Positions 18,601 to 26,586 of a DNA stretch of 64,000 nt are shown here, piece after piece (within the stretch, counting starts at the first letter, position 1; each line of letters opens with the position of its first letter). The position numbers and the translations under genes are program-made. The notes beneath the pieces were generated by a model. That model searched no databases. It was not told the DNA's origin and worked only from the letters and a program-made list of their open reading frames with translations. The DNA comes from Prevotella herbatica (lineage in GTDB: Bacteria > Bacteroidota > Bacteroidia > Bacteroidales > Bacteroidaceae), in the NCBI RefSeq assembly GCF_017347605.1, contig NZ_AP024484.1:2056001-2120000 (forward strand). Direction: 5' to 3'.

Positions 18601-20198
18601 CTATTCCTGGTATCAGTCTCATCTCTCCTCCTCCTCATCACGATATTTATAGTATTGAGGACTTGAAACAACTTATCTTCGACTTGAAGAATGTTAATCC
18701 TCACGCAGCAATAAGTGTTAAGCTCGTTGCAGAGAGTGGAGTTGGAACTATTGCAGCTGGAGTTGTTAAGGCAAAAGCTGATTTGGTTGTGATCTCTGGT
18801 GCAGAAGGTGGAACAGGAGCAAGTCCAGCATCAAGTATGCGTTTTGCCGGAATATCTCCTGAAATTGGACTTTCGGAAACTCAGCAGACTCTTGTGAAAA
18901 ATGGTTTGCGCTCACTTGTTCGCTTACAGGTGGACGGTCAGTTAAAGACAGGTAGAGATGTTGTCATGATGGCGCTTCTCGGTGCAGAGGAATTCAGCTT
19001 TGGAACATCAGTCCTTATCACCCTTGGTTGTGTGATGATGCGTAAGTGTAATAAGAATACTTGTCCTATGGGTGTTGCAACTCAGGATCCAAAACTTCGT
19101 GCACACTTCCGTGGAAGTTATAAGTATGTAGTAAACTACTTCACATTCTTAGCTCAAGAAATAAGAGAATATCTTGCAGAAATGGGCTACACAAGTCTTA
19201 ATGATATTGTTGGTCATACAGAACTTCTCGTGCCTCTTGCCACAGACAATGCAAAATTGGCTACTTTAGATTTCACACGTTTATTGCATAAGGAAACTGG
19301 AGATAGCAGCATGTATTGCACAAAGAGTCAGGAGCATGACCTTGAAGGAATTCTAGACAAGCAAATTATAAAAGGTTCTAAGAAAGCTATCGAAACTAAT
19401 GGTGAGGTAGACCTAGACTTCGCAATAAAGAATACAGACCGTGCTGTTGGTACAATGCTCAGCGGATATATAGAAAAATATAAGTCAGACCTACGTGAGA
19501 AAGGTAACAACAAGGTTGTAGAACCAACTATCAACGTAAAGTTTAAAGGTGCAGCTGGTCAGAGCTTTGGAGCATTCCTTGTTAATGGAGTTGATTTCAA
19601 ACTAGAAGGTGAAACCAATGACTACTTCGCAAAGGGTTTGAGTGGAGGTCGTATTTCTATCCTTCCTCCTATTCGTTCAAACTTCAATGCAGAGGATAAT
19701 ATCATTGCTGGTAATACAGGACTTTATGGAGCTACAAGCGGAGAACTTTACATCAATGGTAAGGTAGGTGAACGTTTCGGAGTAAGAAACTCTGGTGCGA
19801 TATCTGTAATCGAAGGTGCCGGCGACCACTGCTGTGAATATATGACAGGTGGACGTATTGTAGTGCTTGGTGAGACAGGTCGCAACTTCGCAGCCGGAAT
19901 GAGTGGTGGTGTCGCTTATGTTTGGGATAAAAATCACAACTTCGATTACTTCTGTAACATGGATATGGTTGAGATTAACCTAGTTGAGGAAAGCAGTTAC
20001 CGCAAGGAACTTCATGAACTCATACGTCAGCATTACCTCTATACAGGATCTAAGTTGGCAAGAACAATGCTTGATGACTGGAGCAAATACGTAGAAGACT
20101 TTATTCAGGTTGTTCCTATTGAATATAAGCGAGTCTTGCAGGAAGAGCAAGTTAAGAAACTTCAACAGAAAATTGCAGATATGCAAAGAGACTATTAA
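15693..20198 (+). CDS. gltB: Glutamate synthase large subunit
   Basis: 1501 residues, full length. It makes two glutamates from glutamine and 2-oxoglutarate with GltD and is the central step of ammonia assimilation. The class II glutamine amidotransferase starts at Cys19 (HDACGVGM), exposed after loss of an 18-residue propeptide. The FMN-binding synthase domain is in the middle third, with PGEGGQLPG and GAEGGTGASP. The 3Fe-4S ligands appear in CVMMRKCNKNTCPMGVA. The C-terminal GXGXG structural domain includes GLSGGRISI and AGMSGGVAYV. It is 26 bp from gltD. The nearby glnN and P-II genes complete a nitrogen-assimilation set. Confidence 0.97.
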   Translation: MQQETTNGLYNASNEHDACGVGMIVNIHGNKSHDIVDSALKVLENLRHRGAEGADGKTGDGAGILLQIPHEFILLQGIPVPEKGKYGTGLVFFPKEKKRQQEILSIMIEEIEREGLSLMHLRNVPTNPECLGEAAISTEPDIKQIFVTGVTDDKVESFERTLYIIRKKIEKRVADEDFYICSLSNKSIVYKGMLSSLQLRQYYPDLTNNYFTSGIALVHSRFSTNTFPTWSLAQPFRMLAHNGEINTIRGNRGWMQARESVLSSKLLGSVSDISPIIQPDMSDSASLDNVFEFFVMSGLSLPHAMAVMVPESFNDKNPISEDLKAFYEYHSILMEPWDGPAALLFSDGRYAGGMLDRNGLRPARYTITKNDTMVVASEVGVMDFDPSEIAEKGRLQPGKILLIDTLEGKIYYDGEIKERLAVQHPYRQWLNTNRIELEKIHSGRKISNKIDDLKIKEIEFGFGEEDINDTIIPMATNGQEPTASMGNDTPLAVLSDKPQLFFNYFRQQFAQVTNPAIDSIRENLVMSLTEYIGRVGSGILNPDETNCKMVRLSHPILTNTQLDILCNIRYKGFNTIKLSITFDGSKGEDGLHEALDDLCSRAEKSVDDGYNYIILTDRESDDNNVAMPSLLAVSAVHHYLISVGKRVQTALIVESGDIREVMHAALLLGYGASALCPYMTYAILDDLVKNGKIQENYGTAESNYIKAVKKGLFKIMAKMGISTIRSYRGAKIFESIGLSESLLNTYFGTEISTIGGVGLETIAKDAIAMHNDSIEAREKNTETPLPTLGQFHWRKDGIQHAWNPETIATLQLATRTGNYDTFKKYTAIADKKEKPIFIRDFFDFKRRPIPIEKVEPVEKIVKHFVTGAMSFGALSKEAHEALALAMNKLGARSNTGEGGEDEDRFHSKFDGISLNSKTKQVASGRFGVTTEYLTNAEEIQIKVAQGAKPGEGGQLPGFKVDEIIAKTRHSIPGISLISPPPHHDIYSIEDLKQLIFDLKNVNPHAAISVKLVAESGVGTIAAGVVKAKADLVVISGAEGGTGASPASSMRFAGISPEIGLSETQQTLVKNGLRSLVRLQVDGQLKTGRDVVMMALLGAEEFSFGTSVLITLGCVMMRKCNKNTCPMGVATQDPKLRAHFRGSYKYVVNYFTFLAQEIREYLAEMGYTSLNDIVGHTELLVPLATDNAKLATLDFTRLLHKETGDSSMYCTKSQEHDLEGILDKQIIKGSKKAIETNGEVDLDFAIKNTDRAVGTMLSGYIEKYKSDLREKGNNKVVEPTINVKFKGAAGQSFGAFLVNGVDFKLEGETNDYFAKGLSGGRISILPPIRSNFNAEDNIIAGNTGLYGATSGELYINGKVGERFGVRNSGAISVIEGAGDHCCEYMTGGRIVVLGETGRNFAAGMSGGVAYVWDKNHNFDYFCNMDMVEINLVEESSYRKELHELIRQHYLYTGSKLARTMLDDWSKYVEDFIQVVPIEYKRVLQEEQVKKLQQKIADMQRDY

Positions 20199-20224
20199 CG
20201 GTAAGAAAGTAAGAATATTAAGAT

Positions 20225-21568
20225 ATGGGAAATCCAAAAGCATTTCTATCCGTGCCACGTAAAGAGGCAGGATATAGACCAATCCACGATAGAATCCATG
20301 ACTATGGTGAAGTGGAACAAACACTTAACAGTAACGACCGCCGAACACAAGCTTCACGCTGTATGGACTGCGGTGTCCCATTCTGTCATTGGGCTTGTCC
20401 ATTAGGTAACAAACCACCAGAGTGGAATGATGCCTTGTTCAAAGGCGATTGGCAGCTTGCATATGAATTGCTGACCACAGATAATGACTTTCCTGAGTTT
20501 ACAGGACGTATTTGTCCTGCATTGTGCGAGAAGGCCTGCGTGTTGAATCTTATGGACCACAATCCTACGACAAACCGCGAAGATGAGTGTGCAATTATTG
20601 AGCATGCATTCTCTGAAGACTACGTGCAGCCACGCATCCCAAGTCGCAACGGAAAGACGGTGGCTGTGATTGGTGGAGGTCCTGCTGGACTTGCTGCTTC
20701 AACACGACTGAATCAGCTTGGTTACAAGGTCACAGTTTTTGAAGCTTGTGAGAGTGCTGGTGGATTGCTTAGATATGGTATTCCTAACTTTAAGCTGAAC
20801 AAAGCTATCATAGATCGTAGAATTGCTCTTCTTGAAGCTGAAGGTATAGAATTTAAGTACAATCAGAATATAGACTCAACAAAATTGCCTAAGGGTTATG
20901 ATGCTTATGTTGTTGCCACAGGTACACCAACGGCTCGTGATTTAAGTATTCCTGGGCGCGAACTCAATGGTGTTTACTTAGCCCTTGAAATGCTTTCACA
21001 ACAAAATAGAGTCCTTGCAGGAATGCAGTTCAAAAATAATGAACTAGTAAATGCTAAGGGTAAAGATGTTCTTGTGATTGGTGGTGGTGATACTGGTAGT
21101 GACTGTATTGGAACAGCTAACAGACAAGGTGCTAAAAGTGTAACACAGATAGAGATTATGCCTAAGCCTCCTGTTGGACCTGAAGATCCAAATAGTCCAT
21201 GGCCTAATTGGCCTCGCACAATGAAGACAACATCAAGTCATGAGGAAGGATGCACACGTCGTTGGAATATTAACTCATTGGAATTCCTCGGTAAAGATGG
21301 AAAACTTACAGGAGTAAAAGTACAGGAAATAACATGGGAACCCAACCCTGAAGGAGGGCGTCCAATAATGAAGCCTGTTGGAAAACCTGAGATAATAAAG
21401 GCTGACATGGTATTGCTGGCAATGGGATTCTTAAAGCCACAGCATCCGCAGTTCCAAGACAATGTTTTCGTTGTTGGAGATGCTGCCAATGGTGCAAGTC
21501 TTGTTGTAAGAGCTCTTGCCAGTGGCAGAGATATTGCAGAAGAAATAGACCGCAAGTTGTCACACTAA
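20225..21568 (+). CDS. gltD: Glutamate synthase small subunit, NAD(P)H-dependent
   Basis: 447 residues. It supplies electrons to GltB through FAD and two 4Fe-4S clusters. The N-terminal cysteine blocks CMDCGVPFCHWACPLGN and CPALCEKACVL bind the clusters. The FAD Rossmann motif GGGPAGLAA lies near residue 148 and the NAD(P)H motif GGGDTGSDC near 285. It ends with VVRALASGRDIAEEID, the usual close of this family. It is co-transcribed with gltB. Confidence 0.97.
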   Translation: MGNPKAFLSVPRKEAGYRPIHDRIHDYGEVEQTLNSNDRRTQASRCMDCGVPFCHWACPLGNKPPEWNDALFKGDWQLAYELLTTDNDFPEFTGRICPALCEKACVLNLMDHNPTTNREDECAIIEHAFSEDYVQPRIPSRNGKTVAVIGGGPAGLAASTRLNQLGYKVTVFEACESAGGLLRYGIPNFKLNKAIIDRRIALLEAEGIEFKYNQNIDSTKLPKGYDAYVVATGTPTARDLSIPGRELNGVYLALEMLSQQNRVLAGMQFKNNELVNAKGKDVLVIGGGDTGSDCIGTANRQGAKSVTQIEIMPKPPVGPEDPNSPWPNWPRTMKTTSSHEEGCTRRWNINSLEFLGKDGKLTGVKVQEITWEPNPEGGRPIMKPVGKPEIIKADMVLLAMGFLKPQHPQFQDNVFVVGDAANGASLVVRALASGRDIAEEIDRKLSH

Positions 21569-21582
21569 TGTAACATTTGTTT

Positions 21583-21614
21583 AAAGCGGTTGTAATATAT
21601 TGTTTCTACCTTTG
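21583..21614 (+). promoter_or_regulatory. Promoter of the PiT transporter gene
   Basis: TACCTTTG at 21607-21614 matches the -7 consensus, with a TTG about 20 bp upstream as a possible -33. The start codon at 21643 lies only 28 bp downstream, so the leader is very short. Confidence 0.6.
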
Positions 21615-21642
21615 CGGCAAATAAAATTAATTCGTTGCAAAG

Positions 21643-23895
21643 GTGGTAACAATATATTTTTGTATTGTCGTATTTCTGCTAAGTTTAGCAGTATTCGACC
21701 TCTTCGTTGGAGTGAGCAATGATGCTGTAAACTTTTTACAGTCAGCAATAGGTGCTAAAGTTGCTAAGTTCAGGACAGTACTTATCATAGCGTCATTTGG
21801 CGTTGTGGTAGGAGCAATAATGTCTTCGGGTATGATGGATGTTGCTCGCCATGGAATTATTATGCCTAGTCAATATTCATTTGAAGAGGTAATGACAATA
21901 TTTCTTGCAGTAATGGTCACTGACGTAATCATTCTTGATGTTTTTAATACACTCGGAATGCCTACGTCTACTACGGTTTCGCTAGTGTTTGAACTTCTTG
22001 GCGGAGCATTTGTAATAGCTACGATAAAGATGATTTCAGACGGAAATCTAGGCTATGGAATGCTTCTCAATAGCGATAAAGCTCTGAGTGTGATAATAGC
22101 TATTTTTGTCTCTGTGGTAATAGCTTTTATATTTGGTGTAATTGTAATGTGGCTTTCGCGACTGATGTTTACATTCAACTACAAACACCAGTCGCAAATA
22201 TTGACTGTGGTATTTGGAGGAATAGCTTTCACTGCTCTTTCATATTTTATTTTTCTGAAAGGAGTCGGAAAAAGCCCGTATCTAAGTGCCTCAGTAAGCA
22301 ATTATATCAGTGCCAACACGGGAATGCTGATCGTATATACATTCGTAGTTTCAACTATTATTATGCAGATAATGCATTGGTTGGGATGTAATATATTCAA
22401 GTTCGTTGTATTAATGGGAACGTTTGCTCTTGCAATGGCTTTTGCTGGTAACGACCTTGTGAATTTCATCGGAGTACCGCTTGCTGGACTTGATTCATTC
22501 AATGATTTCGTGGCAAATGCCAATGGAGCCTCGGCAAGTTCTTTTCACATGGGCTCACTAATGGCTAGTGCAAAAACTCCTCCACTATACCTACTTGCTG
22601 CTGGAGTCATAATGATTATAGCAATGGCTAAATCAAAGAAGGCACACAATGTGATAAAGACTTCTGTAGATTTGAGTCGACAAGACGAGGGTGACGAGAT
22701 GTTTGGAAGTTCCAAAGCAGCAAGGTCAATAGTTCGATTTACGCAAAATTCAAATAATTTTATATTAAAGGCTTTACCAGTATGCGTTACTAAATGGGTA
22801 GATAGTAGATTCAATAAGCGAGACGTGATTCTTGAAAACGAAAATGCAGCCTTTGACATTGTGAGGGCGGCAGTTAATCTTGTGCTTGCATCAATGCTAA
22901 TAACTATAGGTACAAATTATAAGTTGCCGCTTTCAACGACTTATGTGACATTTATGGTTGCAATGGGATCAAGCCTTGCTGACAGAGCGTGGAGTAGGGA
23001 AAGTGCTGTGTTTAGAGTAACTGGTGTTATAAGTGTTATCGGTGGATGGTTTATCACTGCAGGATTGGCTTTTATTGCATGTGCTTTTGTCTGTGTGGCA
23101 ATGTATTATGGTGGAATAATAGCCAAGGTTGTATTTATGGTTGCCGTGATAATAACTCTTATTCGCTCAAATCGCAATTTCTCACGCAAGTCAAAAGAGA
23201 CCGAGGATGAGGATAACGCCTTCCGTTTGATGATGCGTTCAAATGATCCTGAAATAGTGTGGGATTTACTTCGCAACCATGTTAGCCGCACACAGAGCTA
23301 TGTAAATAGATTTGCATTAAGCCAATACAATAAAATAGTTGAGGGACTAGCAGAAGAGAATGTACGTGAATTGGGTAAATGTACTAAACAATTAAAAACA
23401 GAGCAGCAAACATTAAAGAAATATAGGCGACAGGAAATGCTTGCATTAAAGAAATTACCTTTTGATATTGCTATTGAGCGCAACACGTGGTTTCATCTTG
23501 GAGCTAATTCTGATCAACAGTTTATTTACAGCCTTCGTCGTATGCTTGAACCTATAAAGGAACATGTAGACAATAACTTCAATCCACTTCCTGCAGGATA
23601 CATTACTGAATATATCAATATAAGTCATAAGGTAAACGATTTGATGAAACAATCAGAAGCTCAGATATCTACAGGTAGATATGATAACTATCGTGTTATT
23701 CTGTCAGAGGCTGATACACTTAAAAATCAGTTGTCGGCACTTCGTAAAATCCATATTGACAGAATACAATGTAGCGACGACGACAGTGAAATGCAAATTA
23801 ATATGGTTTATCTTAATTTGCTTCAGGAAACTCAGGAATTCATGAGTGCAATGAGGCATCAACTTAGAGCCGCGAAAAAGTTTATTGACAATTAG
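21643..23895 (+). CDS. PiT-family inorganic phosphate transporter with cytoplasmic PhoU-like tail
   Basis: 750 residues. The protein starts with GTG at 21643: the frame closes with TAA at 21628, no in-frame ATG lies between, and the conserved motif VSNDAVNF (PiT GANDxxN) comes just 25 residues in. Residues 1 to about 520 hold about ten membrane helices with a second PiT repeat near 445-470 (KLPLSTTYVTFMVAMGSSLADRAW). Residues about 530-750 are soluble and helical, a PhoU-like domain that often regulates these carriers. It imports phosphate using a cation gradient; whether H+ or Na+ cannot be read here. The next gene is convergent. Confidence 0.92.
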   Translation: MVTIYFCIVVFLLSLAVFDLFVGVSNDAVNFLQSAIGAKVAKFRTVLIIASFGVVVGAIMSSGMMDVARHGIIMPSQYSFEEVMTIFLAVMVTDVIILDVFNTLGMPTSTTVSLVFELLGGAFVIATIKMISDGNLGYGMLLNSDKALSVIIAIFVSVVIAFIFGVIVMWLSRLMFTFNYKHQSQILTVVFGGIAFTALSYFIFLKGVGKSPYLSASVSNYISANTGMLIVYTFVVSTIIMQIMHWLGCNIFKFVVLMGTFALAMAFAGNDLVNFIGVPLAGLDSFNDFVANANGASASSFHMGSLMASAKTPPLYLLAAGVIMIIAMAKSKKAHNVIKTSVDLSRQDEGDEMFGSSKAARSIVRFTQNSNNFILKALPVCVTKWVDSRFNKRDVILENENAAFDIVRAAVNLVLASMLITIGTNYKLPLSTTYVTFMVAMGSSLADRAWSRESAVFRVTGVISVIGGWFITAGLAFIACAFVCVAMYYGGIIAKVVFMVAVIITLIRSNRNFSRKSKETEDEDNAFRLMMRSNDPEIVWDLLRNHVSRTQSYVNRFALSQYNKIVEGLAEENVRELGKCTKQLKTEQQTLKKYRRQEMLALKKLPFDIAIERNTWFHLGANSDQQFIYSLRRMLEPIKEHVDNNFNPLPAGYITEYINISHKVNDLMKQSEAQISTGRYDNYRVILSEADTLKNQLSALRKIHIDRIQCSDDDSEMQINMVYLNLLQETQEFMSAMRHQLRAAKKFIDN

Positions 23896-23939
23896 AACGG
23901 CATTCGTATTAATAAAATATTGTATTCCGTAAAATAAAA

Positions 23940-23983
23940 CACCCGTTTATCAATGTGATGATAATCACGTAGATAAACGGGTG
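23940..23983. terminator. Strong hairpin between convergent genes
   Basis: CACCCGTTTATC (23940-23951) pairs perfectly with GATAAACGGGTG (23972-23983), with an inner GTGAT/ATCAC pair. The minus direction runs into GTTTTATTTT, the plus direction into ATAATATTT, so it can serve both neighbours. Confidence 0.8.
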
Positions 23984-24007
23984 ATAATATTTATTAGGGA
24001 ATTATTA

Positions 24008-24292
24008 TTACTTAACCATCTTCTTTGCAGTAGACTTTTTACAAGCTGTGCCTTTGCAAGCCTTTGTGGTTTTTTTACAAGCCTTTGAATTCTTATTGCA
24101 ACACTGTTTTGCGTCAGCAGCATTTTTGCAACAAGCTTTTCCACCTTTGCAGGCTTTGTCAGCATCAGCCTTGTTAGCCTTTGCACACTGTTCAACTTTA
24201 TTGCATTTCTTTTCTGCCTGCTTTACATTCTGAGCATTGGCGAAACTGATGGCAGCTACCATAAGAACTGCACTTAAAACGATTTTCTTCAT
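24008..24292 (-). CDS. Exported cysteine- and lysine-rich small protein
   Basis: 94 residues. A classical signal peptide (residues 1-20, ending FANAQ) is followed by a mature part of about 73 residues with ten cysteines and a very high content of lysine and alanine. Motifs repeat loosely as KACK, ACCK, QCCN, KACKG, with ACK spaced every 7-8 residues near the C-terminus. It has no other recognisable domain. Such composition suggests metal binding or disulphide-rich folding in the periplasm, but that is inference. A TATATTTG promoter element lies 37 bp upstream and a shared terminator downstream, so it is a single-gene unit. Confidence 0.8.
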   Translation of the reverse strand: MKKIVLSAVLMVAAISFANAQNVKQAEKKCNKVEQCAKANKADADKACKGGKACCKNAADAKQCCNKNSKACKKTTKACKGTACKKSTAKKMVK

Positions 24293-24328
24293 AGTTTAAT
24301 AATTTTAGTTATATAAAATTTATAATTG

Positions 24329-24336
24329 CAAATATA
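24329..24336 (-). promoter_or_regulatory. -7 element of the cysteine-rich protein gene
   Basis: CAAATATA on the plus strand reads TATATTTG on the minus strand, matching TAnnTTTG, 37 bp before the start at 24292. Confidence 0.6.
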
Positions 24337-24389
24337 GTGTTATCCTGTCATAAAAAGAAATATTTTATCTGATTATAACATTTTTCACT

Positions 24390-25169
24390 TTATTTTTGTA
24401 TTATTCCACGCATGACAAACCACAAGTGCATGAGCGTAGTAGTGATAAATCCATAATGTCTACACATTATATGATAACGTTCCTTAAGTGATGCCTTATG
24501 ATTCTGAATGCTCATACCTCCATCAAGATAGTTCACCACGACGGTATTTACATACCTTAAAGGTAGGTTGTGACGTTTGGCATCCTTCATAACTCTAATG
24601 CACCAGTCTATATCAGCCGATAACTTGTAATGCAGGTCGTAATTATTGCGCTTTGCAATATCTGTACGTGCATAAAATGCCTGGTGGCATACTAACATGC
24701 CATGCAAGAATGACCGCCAGTTGAGGTGGGATGGGGGAGATAAACGGCGATGGCGCAAAAATGTTCCGTTGTCATCCACTATATCTGTATTACCATAAAG
24801 TACTCCTGGTAACTCCTCACCTTCACCAACCACACTAGCAATAGTCTCCAATGTGGATGAAGACGGAAATACGTCACCGGCATTTAAAAAGACTAAATAA
24901 TTCCCAGTTGCCTTATTTATACCCTTGTTCATGGCATCATATAAACCTTTATCGGACTCAGAAGTAAATATAATGCGGTGTCTTGTATTTTGTATATTAT
25001 CAGACTTGGCGATATATTCTTTAATCATTGTCACAGTATTATCACGTGACGCTCCATCAAGGATTAGGTGTTCCACATTCTGGTATGATTGCATCAAAAC
25101 ACTGTCAAGAGTTCTTTGAAGGACAGAAGAAGCATTATAGGTACATGTTATAACCGAAAATGTTATCAT
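24390..25169 (-). CDS. Family 2 glycosyltransferase
   Basis: 259 residues. The N-terminus SVITCTYNASSVLQRTLDSV is the GT-A fold opening; LILDGASRDNT binds the nucleotide sugar, and YLVFLNAGDVF carries the DxD-equivalent position (here N-A-G-D, as in many WcaA-like members). No signal peptide; a hydrophobic C-terminal segment (TTLMHLWFVMRGII) may touch the membrane. It likely adds a sugar to a surface glycan or lipid-linked precursor. It overlaps the upstream GT4 gene by 4 bp, so both act in one pathway. Sugar and acceptor cannot be told. Confidence 0.9.
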   Translation of the reverse strand: MITFSVITCTYNASSVLQRTLDSVLMQSYQNVEHLILDGASRDNTVTMIKEYIAKSDNIQNTRHRIIFTSESDKGLYDAMNKGINKATGNYLVFLNAGDVFPSSSTLETIASVVGEGEELPGVLYGNTDIVDDNGTFLRHRRLSPPSHLNWRSFLHGMLVCHQAFYARTDIAKRNNYDLHYKLSADIDWCIRVMKDAKRHNLPLRYVNTVVVNYLDGGMSIQNHKASLKERYHIMCRHYGFITTTLMHLWFVMRGIIQK

Positions 25170-26440
25170 ATATTATATTTTTTAAATGCCATTGCATGAT
25201 TATATACTTCAATGTATCTCATTGCTACAGAATGCTGTGAATAGTTCATCCCAACTTTATTAACAGCATTAGCACTCAGTTCGTCATAATTAGCTTCATT
25301 AAGAATCCAATTAATACCATTTGCTAAATCTTGTGTATCTTTGAATTTTGCAACATATCCATTTTTTTGATGATCAATCATTTCTGGTATTCCACCTACC
25401 TTAAAACCAATACATGGCACTCCGCATGCCATCGCTTCCATAATTGTGTTCGGTAGGTTATCCTCTAAAGATGGAAGAACGAAAATATCTGAAGAATTAT
25501 AAATGTCGATAATTCTTTTCACATCATTTATATATCCTAATGGGTATGTTGCAAGAGGTAAACGCTCTACTATTTCTTCAGAATGTCCGCCCAATATAGC
25601 CACACATGTATTCTCTTTATATTCAGGATTGGCATTAACTAATTTATTAAGAGCTTCAACAAAATATTCCATACCCTTGCGCTCGTCAGTAACCTTTTGT
25701 GATACAAAAAGTATGATACGTTTATTTGCCGGGAGACCTGCATTTAAACGAGAATTGCTTTTATCTTTTTTATAAAATAATCTTGTATCTATTGGATTTG
25801 GAATGCTAGTCACATGCTGTCCAACTAATAGTTCACTTCGTTTTGCTTGTCCTTCCAGCCACATACTGCATGTCACGAAATGAATATTGCTGTTTGTATA
25901 TATTTTCTTTTTCCTATTCCAAATCTTATAAGCTAAATCCTTGTTTGACCCATTTCCAGGTAGCAGTCTGCAATTTTTGCATCCAGAGTTGAAAGCTTTG
26001 CATCCACGTGCATAATGGCATATAGCTGTAGCAGGCCATAAATCGTGCATTGTCCATACAATAGGTTTACCGGATTTTATGATTTTGCGTATGTTCTTAA
26101 GTGAAAGCATACCTTGATTAATCCAAGAAAGATGTATAACGTCGGCTTCCTTAAATTCACGGAGTGAAGTAATATCTATTCCTGAATTTGCAATATCTAT
26201 ATCAAAAAGATGCTTACGTGAAAAATGAAGATGCCAGAATATGCACCAACGCTCCCAAAGAAAATGTCTTTGATTGAGGCATTTATGAGGCAGACCGGCA
26301 ATCGTTATTTCTTCACTCAGCTTATCTCTTACAAGCATTTTTGCCTTGACACCATTATTATTTAGAGCGTTCATAAGACGGTTGGCCGCAACAGCTGCTC
26401 CGCCTGTACTTTCGCTTGTATTTACAATAAGTACTCTCAT
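25166..26440 (-). CDS. Family 4 glycosyltransferase
   Basis: 424 residues, GT-B fold. The N-terminus MRVLIVNTSESTGGAAVAAN forms the acceptor-side Rossmann domain with the glycine-rich loop. The donor-binding domain begins near residue 235 (IILFVSQKVTDERKGMEYFVEAL) and holds FVLPSLEDNLPNTIMEAMA, the E-x7-E motif, followed by GVPCIGFKVGGIPEMI. A cysteine cluster near residues 145-160 (CHYARGCKAFNSGCKNC) resembles the zinc-like insert of WcaC-type colanic acid transferases. It is the first gene of a two-gene operon with a good promoter at 26476-26506. Confidence 0.9.
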   Translation of the reverse strand: MRVLIVNTSESTGGAAVAANRLMNALNNNGVKAKMLVRDKLSEEITIAGLPHKCLNQRHFLWERWCIFWHLHFSRKHLFDIDIANSGIDITSLREFKEADVIHLSWINQGMLSLKNIRKIIKSGKPIVWTMHDLWPATAICHYARGCKAFNSGCKNCRLLPGNGSNKDLAYKIWNRKKKIYTNSNIHFVTCSMWLEGQAKRSELLVGQHVTSIPNPIDTRLFYKKDKSNSRLNAGLPANKRIILFVSQKVTDERKGMEYFVEALNKLVNANPEYKENTCVAILGGHSEEIVERLPLATYPLGYINDVKRIIDIYNSSDIFVLPSLEDNLPNTIMEAMACGVPCIGFKVGGIPEMIDHQKNGYVAKFKDTQDLANGINWILNEANYDELSANAVNKVGMNYSQHSVAMRYIEVYNHAMAFKKYNI

Positions 26441-26475
26441 CGCATGTGATTATTATTCATAAATAATTATACATG

Positions 26476-26506
26476 CAAAGATAAGATAAGTAGAGGTAAG
26501 AACAAA
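26476..26506 (-). promoter_or_regulatory. Canonical Bacteroidetes promoter for the glycosyltransferase pair
   Basis: On the minus strand the -33 TTTG (plus CAAA, 26503-26506) is separated by exactly 19 bp from the -7 TATCTTTG (plus CAAAGATA, 26476-26483). This is the full TTTG-N19-TAnnTTTG consensus, 36 bp before the start codon. Confidence 0.8.
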
Positions 26507-26586
26507 ATAAAAATAAGAATATTCTAATTTCCTTGCAACTTTTTTTTAGTTATTGCGTCTAAACAAAAGAAACTAATAAAATAGAG

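Noticed and set aside
17751..18704. 317-residue frame antisense to gltB
   Set aside because: It overlaps the well-conserved FMN domain of gltB and has cysteine- and leucine-rich antisense composition with no motif.
24048..24233. Leucine/alanine-rich frame antisense to the cysteine-rich peptide
   Set aside because: Its composition is the complement of Lys/Ala/Cys codons; the minus-strand frame has a signal peptide, promoter and terminator.
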